Position numbers and translations under genes: made by a program. From Gigantopelta aegis (lineage: Eukaryota; Mollusca; Gastropoda; Neomphalida; Peltospiridae), in NCBI RefSeq assembly GCF_016097555.1, contig NC_054704.1, positions 100,190,716 to 100,254,715 on the forward strand: DNA of 64,000 nt, in the 5' to 3' direction. The notes below the pieces were generated by a model, which did no database searches, was not told the DNA's origin, and worked only from the letters and a program-made list of their open reading frames with translations. This document shows positions 56,399 through 64,000 of the stretch, piece after piece (within the stretch, counting starts at the first letter, position 1; the number at the start of each line of letters is the position of its first letter).

Positions 56399-59300
56399 CT
56401 GAAACGGAAATATAAAAATAAATGTGTGCAATGCTTCAAAATAATAGTTTGTGATAAAAGATCTTATATGGATATGTGGAAACATGTGTTTTCAGAAAAC
56501 TGGTCTTTGTGATAAGCTTTGATTTGATTTTCTCAAAAATGCCAGGAAACGTCACAGAAAGACATATACCATGTGATACATTAACCTAAGGAAAAATAAT
56601 TCTGTGAGTACTACTACCAAGCCCAACATATTTTTTTATTTCCTAAGTTCAAGGGCCATACCTCTATGAAAAATTGTAAATTGCCATGAAAGTAAAACTT
56701 GTTCTGTAACAGTACATGATAAAGCTATATAAAAAAATTCATCTCAGTATCTTCAGGCATTGCAAAAACAAAAGTCCAAAAAACTAATTTTCGTATCTCC
56801 TAAGTTTAAGGTCCACAATTGTTACTCTGTTAAAAATGTGTAAATCGCCAAGAATGTCTAACTTGATCTGTGACATCACATGATAAAGCTATACACAAAC
56901 TTTCAACTCAATATCTAAAAGTGTAGTGAAAACACATCTGTAAAATTGTTTGTGGGACAGACAGACAGACGGATGGAGACTAAACATACAGTCCCCTCCG
57001 GTTGGGCCAGTAGAGGACCAGTTGGGGACTACAAATGCTAGGGATGTTGCTGTCTATACTAATAGAGGGCAAAATGGGACACAAATTTACATGTGCATGC
57101 ATATGCATGTTTTTATTTCATGTGTGTGTAAGAGTATGAGTGAGTGTGTGTGTGTGTTTTTGTGCATATGTGCACGTGTGTATCTTTTGTGCATGTGTGT
57201 GTGTGTACATACGTGCATGTATGATATATTTATAACTAGTAAAGACAACTGTGTCTGGTAAAGATGGAGTGAAGGAAAGAAACTGAAGATTCTCACCTAT
57301 CCACAGATTAGATTTGTATTCAACATTATGATCTCGAACAGCCATTTCTTGGGCCTCTAGTAACACCTACAAAATCAATGTGAAACTGTAGTAAAAGTAC
57401 CAAACTTCAACTCATAATATACAACAAATTAAAGAAAACGGGAGTGTTTCCTCTCTTTGGGAATATACTTAGCCCATCCTAAAATGTGAAAATATCCTCT
57501 CCTCCCATTTCACTACAAAACATCCCAACAGTTGATCAAACGGCTAACTTTTATTTTGTTGGTGCTCCTACACAATCAACTATCAGGAAGTAGGGAGCTG
57601 AAGTTGGTTAAAACAGATGAGGTCAGACTAAAACATTTCTGAAACGAAAAGGGGATTTAAAGATTTCATCTTTGCTTTTCATAGTGTAGCCTGAATGTGT
57701 TGGGAATGGGTTGACATTTCATCAATCATTGGTTATAATCGGCTTGCACCAACCGATCAACTTTCAATTACGAAAAATTATCAACTAATTGTTATTTTTC
57801 CTGACAAAATTCCATGACCCTGAAAGTGTTTTTGAAAATATTTCTCCTACCTCTTTGACAGTTTCAGCACCTTTTCTCTTGTAGAAAGTCAGCTGTTTGA
57901 GGGCTTCATCTATTGACATTCCTCGTATCTGAAACACATTGTATCAATATTACAATGTACTAAACATCAAACAGAAGTGGAAACAGTAACATCAAAACTT
58001 TAACAACATAATCTGTGAACTAGTACTTGTATGTACCTATTAGTATAATGTAAATTTAGTAGCTATTTAAACCCCAAGGGATGTAACTCTTGCATGAACA
58101 CTATGGCACAAGCCAAACAAAATTGTCACGACTAAAAACAAAGCATACACACACTAACATTATACAGGTATGTATTTATTATGTTGATCTCTAACATAAC
58201 ACTGCATAATTAAATTATGTTTATGCTGACACATACATGTACAATATATCAACTGCATATTTTTATTGTGTGTTTTTTTTGTTTTTGCATGTAGATACAG
58301 AAAATAAAACTTTAACACAATAAGTACTACCAACAGGTAAAACAAGTGACATGTCAGTGAACTATAATTAAACTTTAACACAATAAGTACTACCAACAGG
58401 TAAAACAAGTGACATGTCAGTGAAATATAATAAGTACTACCAACAGGTAAAACAAGTGACATGTCAGTGAAATATAATAAGTACTACCAACAGGTAAAAC
58501 AAGTGACATGTCAGTGAAATATAATTAAACTTTAACACAATAAGTACTACCAACAGGTAAAACGAGCGACATGTCAGTGAAATATAATTAAACTTTAACA
58601 CAATAAGTACTACCAACAGATAAACCAAGCGACATGTCAGTGAAATATAATTAAACTTTAACACAATAAGTACTACCAACAGGTAAAACAAGCGACATGT
58701 CAGTGAAATATAATAAAACTTTAACACAATAAGTACTACCAACAGGTAAAACAAGCGACATGTCAGTGAAATATAATAAAACTTTAACACAATAAGTACT
58801 ACCAACAGGTAAAACAAGCGACATGTCAGTGAAATATAATTAAACTTTAACACAATAAGTACTACCAACAGGTAAAACAAGTGACATGTCAGTGAAATAT
58901 AATAAGTACTACCAATAGGTAAAACAAGCGACATGTCAGTGAAATATAATAAAACTTTAACACAATAAGTACTACCAACAGGTAAAGCAAGTGACATGTC
59001 AGTGAAATATAATAAGTACTACCAACAGGTAAAACAAGCGACATGTCAGTGAAATATAATAAAAGTTCAAGTTTCTTTTCTTTAACGACTACCACTAGAA
59101 TGAAAGAAAGAAATGTTTTATTTAACGATGCACTGAACACATTTTATTTACGGTTATATGGCGTCAAACATATGGTTAAGGACCACACAGATATTGAGAG
59201 AGGAAACCTACTGTCGCCACTTCATAGGCTACTCTTTTCGATTAGCAGCAAGGGATCTTTTATATGCACCATCCCACAGACAGGGTAGTACATACCATGG

Positions 59301-62300
59301 CCTTTGATATACCAGTCGTGGTGCACTGGCTAGAACGAGAAATAGCTCAATAGGCCCACCGACTGGGATCAATCCCAGACCGACTGCGCATCGAGCGAGT
59401 GCTTTACCACTGGGCTACGTCCCGACCTGGACCACCACTAGAGCACATTGATTTATAATCATTGGCTATTGGATGTCAAACATTTGGTAATTTTGACATA
59501 TAGTCTTAGACAGGTAACCCGTTACATTTTCCATTAGTAGCAAGGGATATTTTATATGCATCATCCCACAAGCAGAATAGCACATACCAAGGCCTTTGTT
59601 ATACCAGTCATGGTGCACTGGCTAGAATGAGAAACAACCCAGTGGGCCCTAACAACAGGGGTCGATCCCAGACAGACCACACACCAGGGCTACGTTCTGC
59701 ACACTGAACTGAAATACTACACATATACAACCCAATGGGCCCTAACAACAGGGGTCGATCCCAGACAGACCACACACCAGGGCTACGTTCTGCACACTGA
59801 ACTGAAATACTACACATATACAACCCAATGGGCCCTAACAACAGGGGTCGATCCCAGACAGACCACACACCAGGGCTACGTTCTGCCCACTGAACTGAAA
59901 TACTACACATATACAACCCAATGGGCCCTAACAACAGGGGTCGATGCCAGACAGACCACACACCAGGGCTACGTTCTGCCCACTGAACTGAAATACTACA
60001 CATATACAACCCAATGGGCCCTAACAACAGGGGTCGATCCCAGACAGACCACACACCAGGGCTACGTTCTGCACACTGAACTGAAATACTACACATATAC
60101 AACCCAATGGGCCCTAACAACAGGGGTCGATCCCAGACAGACCACACACCAGGGCTACGTTCTGCACACTGAACTGAAATACTACACATATACAACCCAA
60201 TGGGTCCTAACAACAGGGGTCGATCCCAGACAGACCACACACCAGGGCTACGTTCTGCCCACTGAACTGAAATACTACACATGTACAACCCAATGGGCCC
60301 TAACAACAGGGGTCGATCCCAGACAGACCACACACCAGGGCTACGTTCTGCCCACTGAACTGAAATACTACACATATACAACCCAATGGGCCCTAACAAC
60401 AGGGGTCGATCCCAGACAGACCACACACCAGGGCTACGTTCTGCCCACTGAACTGAAATACTACACATATACAACCCAATGGGCCCTAACAACAGGGGTC
60501 GATCCCAGACAGACCACACACCAGGGCTACGTTCTGCCCACTGAACTGAAATACTACACATATACTACTCAAAAGAATTTAAGGGTCAGACGATATTTTC
60601 GACATTATTTTCTGAATGTCAGTTATATTAGCTAGACCATAATGTCATGCATGGTATTGTTCCATTTTGACGAAAGTGGGTCTAAGCAACCCATAAATGA
60701 ATTAAAATCCACTGTCATTGACACTGTCGACTAGTTCTAATGGCGAAAACATGCTTACATTTGCACGTAAATTAGGGCGAAAGCGAAAGGTCTGCTAAGT
60801 GCCCATAACTTGCTTTTTCACAAAGCGCTTCATTTGCACGCTTTGCACGTGTATTCCATGTTCCCAATGCTGAATTTCCGTATAATTGGAGCTTGCATTC
60901 GTGTACGGTGCACACTCCAAATTCGACAATGGTATCGCACCGTCATACAATTTCGATCAACATATGTCTTCGATACTTTCTTTATAACTGCATGTATCGC
61001 GAGATTATGCGAGATATTACGTCACTATTAGTCTGAACATAAACAACGAAGTGTCTTTTTTCCTCACAATATTAAAAATGCTTCAAGTCAAGCTGCCAAC
61101 TTTATGTTTTAATTATAATACCATATATAGTGTGCATGTTATCGGTTTTTCGTAATGCAATATTTTGGTACTAATGAAATGCCTCACATAGCGAAATCCA
61201 GGTATTACAAATCCCTGCAAAGTTATCGTCTGCAACACTGACATCTGACCTGCCAAAGTTAGAGGATATACTATGTGATCATTACACTGAACAATAAAAT
61301 TTATGGAAGGCTGGTTGGGTTACCTCTTATGTCATTCACAGCAAAGTTGGGGGCATGTTTACATGTACATTTACATTTACTACAAACAAAGGTGGTTTAG
61401 TGGAATTAGATTTTTTGAAAATATATAGTTCTGTATCTCTGTTAGAGTACTTAAGTTGACAATCTGAATTTTGGTGTCATTGATACGTATAACAAGAAGA
61501 TTAGACATTAACCTATGACAAAAACATAATGTAAATATGTTTTAAGTGAACACTGTCTATTGGTCTGAAGATTATTCAATATTTTTTACAAGTTACAAAC
61601 ATTTTATGATTTTATTTTCAAATGAAGATTTTGATGTAAATTATTAAACGGAGTATAGACCCTTCACTGCCATAACAAGGACAAAAATAGACAGCCAATG
61701 AAAGTATCGAAAACATATGACGTTTGTAAAAATATAGCGGTAACACCTGTACGACTCAGCAGCTAGTGTTTATGGAGGAAAACTTGGCGTTCATGGGAAA
61801 TTATCACTTTTTTTCACAATAAACTAATGTGACTTGAGAAAGGTAAAATATTATTGTATGTACGAAGTATTGTTTTTATTATAGTTTAATTTTTTGCTTA
61901 TCGTATCGAAAACATATGACGCCAGGATACGACTTCAACTGACTATCGAAGATCGAGGAAGGGCTATTGCTTGGCTTCAGGATAGCAATACGCAAAGAAA
62001 TGTTGCTCTGAGACTTGGTGTCAGTCAGAGTGTCGTTGGCCGACTGTGGCAACGGTACCAAGCAACGAATTCTGTTCGAAATCGTCCACGTTCGGGAAGA
62101 CCCCGAAGCACTACAAATAGAGAGGACCGCTACATCACCAATATGGCTCTACGTCAACGCACAACCACTGCACACCGATTACGTGACAATCTGCGGACTG
62201 CGACTGGAACTCGAGTGTCTGATCAAACCATACGCAATCGTCTGAGAGCCAATAATCTACGCTGCCGTCGCCAGGCTGTTCGACCACCACTCCTACCACG

Positions 62301-64000
62301 TCACAGAACGGCCAGACGCCACTGGTGCACGCTTCATCTGCGGTGGCAACGTGTTCAGTGGGGTCGAGTGATGTTCACTGATGAGTCCAGGTTTAGTCTC
62401 CAGTTCAACGACGGTCGGGTTCGTGTCTACAGACGTCCTGGGGAGCGCTTCGCTGACGTTAACGTTAGACAACGTCACCGGTTCGGTGGTGGCAGCGTCA
62501 TGGTGTGGGGCGGCATCTCTATCCACCACAGGACCCCCCTCTATGTGGTGGATGGCAATCTGAATGGAATCCACTATCTGAATGAGATTATCCGGCCGTT
62601 GGTTCTCCCAGGCCTTCCAGCAGATTGGCGGCGGGGCAGTTCTGCAGGATGACAATGCCAGACCCCACCGTGCCAGGGTGGTAATGGACTTTCTCAGACA
62701 ACAAGGTATCACCAGGATGGATTGGCCAGCATATTCGCCTGACTTGGCCCCAATAGAGTACACCTGGGACGAATTAGGCAGGAGAGTTGTGTTTTTTTGT
62801 AAATATGGAACAATAAAAAAAAAATTGGTGTAGTTTACATCATCAATCTAATATACACTCTGAATCTTATTTGGTTATAAATTTTTGACCCTTAAATTCT
62901 TTTGAGTAGTATATGTCACTGTGCCTCCAGTTAACTACTTACCATTATTGAAATGTACCACATTTTGAGTGGACTGTATTTGATGTTAAATCTTGAATGA
63001 CATATTTCCTAAAAAAAGAGAAAACAAACATTTGGTAAGTTGTAATACACCTAATGCAAACAATGATAAAGGCAAACAATGATAAAGGCAAACATTGATA
63101 AAGGCAAACATATCACAAAAATGTACTGTCAAAATGTTACAATTGATTTTTGCACAAAAGAAATAAAACACAATTTCATTTAGTTTATGTTGCATTCAAA
63201 TTCAAATGTTTTACTATTACTATTACAACAAATTTCAGAATCAAAAACATTGTCACAAATGCACTATTTCTTGTATTTACAAAGTGTAAACCTGACAGAA
63301 AAATAAATTTACCCAAGCGACCTTCACCTTGCAATTTCAAATAAGATGATAAAAATTTAAGTATCCCCATCAAAAATGACAGACTGCTATCAGTAAAGCC
63401 CTAGACCTATGGCAACTGCTATCAGTAAAGCCATAGACCTACGACAACTGCTATCAGTAAAGCCCTAGACCTACGGCAACAAACTGCTATCAGTAAAGCC
63501 CTAGACCTACGACAACAAACTGCTATCAGTAAAGCCCTAGACCTATGGCAACTGCTATCAGTAAAGCCCTAGACCTATGACAACTGCTATCAGTAAAGCC
63601 CTAGACCTATGGCAACTGCTATCAGTAAAGCCATAGACCTACGACAACTGCTATCAGTAAAGCCCTAGACCTACGGCAACAAACTGCTATCAGTAAAGCC
63701 CTAGACCTACAAAAGCAAACTGCTATCAGTAAAGCCCTAGACCTGACAATTGACATAGTTAAGTTCGAGCCCTAGGGTTAAGACAACTTCCTTTTAAAAC
63801 AATATCATTCAACCTACAGTGGGCCTCATTGGTTTGAGACAATTTCTCTTTAAAACAATATTATCATTCAACCTACAGCGGGCCTCATTGGTTCACCATC
63901 TTGCTGAGGTGGGTAAACAATCTCATTGTATTTCTCCCACTGGTAGGACTTGGTCTTGATTCCAGGCAGAGACTGGTCTTCAAGCTCAGTGTTACGGTAC
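56181..64000 (-). CDS. MRPL22: mitochondrial ribosomal protein uL22m (partial at 5' end)
   Basis: Visible exons on the minus strand: 63877 to beyond 64000, 62943-63008, 57851-57928, 57297-57366, 56181-56398. Joined in phase they read ELEDQSLPGIKTKSYQWEKY, NEIVYPPQQDGEPMRPA, EICHSRFNIKYSPLKMWYIS, IRGMSIDEALKQLTFYKRKG, VLLEAQEMAVRDHNVEYKSN, then RGPRFGIISYRYCNYFLRLR and end IINSL-like VINSL. IRGMSIDEAL and VLLEAQEMAVRDHNVE are family signatures. uL22m lines the exit tunnel of the mitoribosomal large subunit. The start codon and targeting peptide lie beyond the window. Intron between 57929 and 62942 is crowded with repeats. Confidence 0.93.
56630..57020 (-). repeat. dispersed 150-bp-monomer repeat, inverted relative of 49540-50110
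   Basis: ttcaagggccatacctct and gtgggacagacagacagac on the plus strand; two monomers. It lies in the last MRPL22 intron. Confidence 0.8.
57297..57366 (-). CDS. MRPL22: MRPL22 internal exon (70 bp)
   Basis: VLLEAQEMAVRDHNVEYKSN plus LWI; acceptor ttgtag, donor gtgaga, phase 1. Confidence 0.92.
57367..57850. other. MRPL22 intron, nothing recognised
   Basis: No gene or bounded repeat seen. Confidence 0.5.
57851..57928 (-). CDS. MRPL22: MRPL22 internal exon (78 bp)
   Basis: IRGMSIDEALKQLTFYKRKG plus AETVKE, 26 codons, phase 0 to 0; acceptor tttcag, donor gtagga. Confidence 0.93.
58300..59062. repeat. 63-bp / 47-bp minisatellite
   Basis: About 13 units around taagtactaccaacaggtaa and gacatgtcagtgaaatataa. 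Long units (63 bp) carry an extra ttaaactttaacacaa block; short ones lack it. 63 is divisible by 3, so a long open frame appears on the minus strand without meaning. Confidence 0.93.
59070..59700 (-). mobile_element. SINE-1 interrupted by a SINE-3
   Basis: SINE-1 tail at 59070-59096, the rest from about 59430. accactaga flanks the SINE-3 on both sides. The SINE-1 head merges into the 93-bp minisatellite. Confidence 0.85.
59097..59427 (-). mobile_element. SINE-3/SINE-1-headed SINE inside SINE-1
   Basis: TTCT-type tail and tgttcagtgcatcgttaaat end on the minus strand as in 45269-45659, but its tRNA head (gtagcccagtggtaaagcac) is the SINE-1 head. Confidence 0.8.
59636..60560. repeat. 93-bp minisatellite grown from a SINE head
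   Basis: About ten units, e.g. starting at 59729 and 59822. Each contains gggccctaacaacaggggtc, gatcccagacagaccacaca and ccagggctacgttctgc, which is the decayed tRNA head of the SINE-1 next to it, plus actgaactgaaatactacac. 93 is divisible by 3, so a 317-codon minus-strand frame stays open artificially. Confidence 0.95.
60563..62911 (+). mobile_element. Tc1/mariner element Tc1-2b, broken and itself invaded
   Basis: Same inverted ends as Tc1-2a. Transposase homology runs 61929-62790 (RLQLTIEDRGRAIAWLQDSN, FTDESRFSLQFNDG, QDDNARPHRARVV, SPDLAPIEYTWDELGRRV). Frame changes near 62620, and the 3' part after GRRV is lost. 34 residues separate the last D and E. A 993-bp insertion separates it from its start codon. 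Confidence 0.92.
60935..61927. mobile_element. TA-flanked nonautonomous element inside Tc1-2b
   Basis: Comparison with Tc1-2a (atggta|cgact) shows 993 extra bp between TA 60933-60934 and TA 61928-61929. The ends share cgtcata(y)...tttcgat in inverted orientation, and gtatcgaaaacatatgacg recurs near 61702 and 61902. No transposase. Confidence 0.8.
62943..63008 (-). CDS. MRPL22: MRPL22 internal exon (66 bp)
   Basis: EICHSRFNIKYSPLKMWYIS plus IM, 22 codons, phase 0; acceptor ctttttttag, donor gtaagt. Confidence 0.9.
63056..63112. repeat. 16-17 bp tandem repeat
   Basis: caaacaatgataaagg-type units, three to four copies. Confidence 0.85.
63383..63745. repeat. 32/36-bp minisatellite with higher-order repeat
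   Basis: About eleven units of ctgctatcagtaaagcccta with gacctatggcaa; the variant ccatagacct at 63431 and 63631 marks a 200-bp higher-order duplication. Confidence 0.93.
63798..63894. repeat. 58-bp duplication of the MRPL22 exon end and splice donor
   Basis: caacctacagtgggcctcat at about 63812 repeats caacctacagcgggcctcat at about 63870. The second includes the real exon end and its donor; the first is a decoy donor copy within the intron. Confidence 0.88.
63877..64000 (-). CDS. MRPL22: MRPL22 exon, runs off the window
   Basis: YRNTELEDQSLPGIKTKSYQ and WEKYNEIVYPPQQDGEPMRP plus A; donor gtaggt, phase 0. The 5' boundary is not in the window. Confidence 0.9.

Noticed and set aside
58464-58997. 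177-codon minus-strand hydrophobic repeat frame
   Set aside because: By-product of the 63-bp minisatellite.
59608-60561. 317-codon minus-strand open frame with repeated CSISVQWAERSPG motif
   Set aside because: It is the 93-bp minisatellite; 93 is divisible by 3, so no stop appears. Sequence derives from a SINE head.
61894-61925. Upstream ATG extending the Tc1-2b transposase frame
   Set aside because: Lies in the 993-bp insertion; comparison with Tc1-2a shows the original start was elsewhere.

Overview
This window looks like a piece of a mollusc nuclear genome, probably a marine gastropod. That assignment is inference. It rests on spliced host genes with long introns, tRNA-derived SINEs ending in a gtcgttaaac-type tail, abundant LINEs and Tc1/mariner elements, and heavy micro- and minisatellite content. 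Two runs of exactly 200 N (4631-4830 and 22661-22860) are assembly gaps.

Layout. 1-3196 is a 59-bp satellite with a higher-order repeat. 5160-19141 is a broken Ty3/Gypsy element on the minus strand, with about 1.26 kb LTRs and a Gmr1-like domain order. A LINE composite (7561-15760) and a short LINE-derived element (6701-6980) are inserted into it, each flanked by clear target-site duplications. 19142-23672 holds two further truncated LINE copies of the same lineage, a second short element, and a small TATA-driven gene fragment encoding two PC4-like modules (22215-22660).

Host genes. (1) A cyclic-nucleotide-binding-domain gene resembling CNBD2 runs on the plus strand in seven exons (26076-54368, 607 codons, all junctions in phase, one GC-AG intron). 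(2) A complete single-exon TIMM8-type mitochondrial chaperone gene lies antisense inside CNBD2 intron 1 (29460-29723). (3) MRPL22, a mitochondrial ribosomal protein gene, runs on the minus strand (56181 to beyond 64000); five exons are visible and the 5' end is outside the window. CNBD2 and MRPL22 converge tail to tail around 54.4-56.2 kb. Introns are filled with nested SINEs, LINEs, TTAA and Harbinger-like MITEs, three Tc1/mariner elements (one with an intact 335-352 aa transposase) and minisatellites.

Most notable system. The 5' ends of the LINE copies at 7561 and 10098, and of both short elements (6701, 19870), fold as HDV-like self-cleaving ribozymes: a P1/P2 pseudoknot, a P4 hairpin and a J4/2 cytosine. 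P2 shows two compensatory base-pair changes between the LINE and the short elements. The short elements consist of this ribozyme head plus the LINE 3' tail, with perfect 12-14 bp target-site duplications. The LINE composite is joined at the ribozyme-defined 5' end of its second copy, as expected of a reverse-transcriptase template jump. The abundant tRNA-SINEs share the LINE's 3' tail, so one LINE machinery may mobilise a whole community of elements here.
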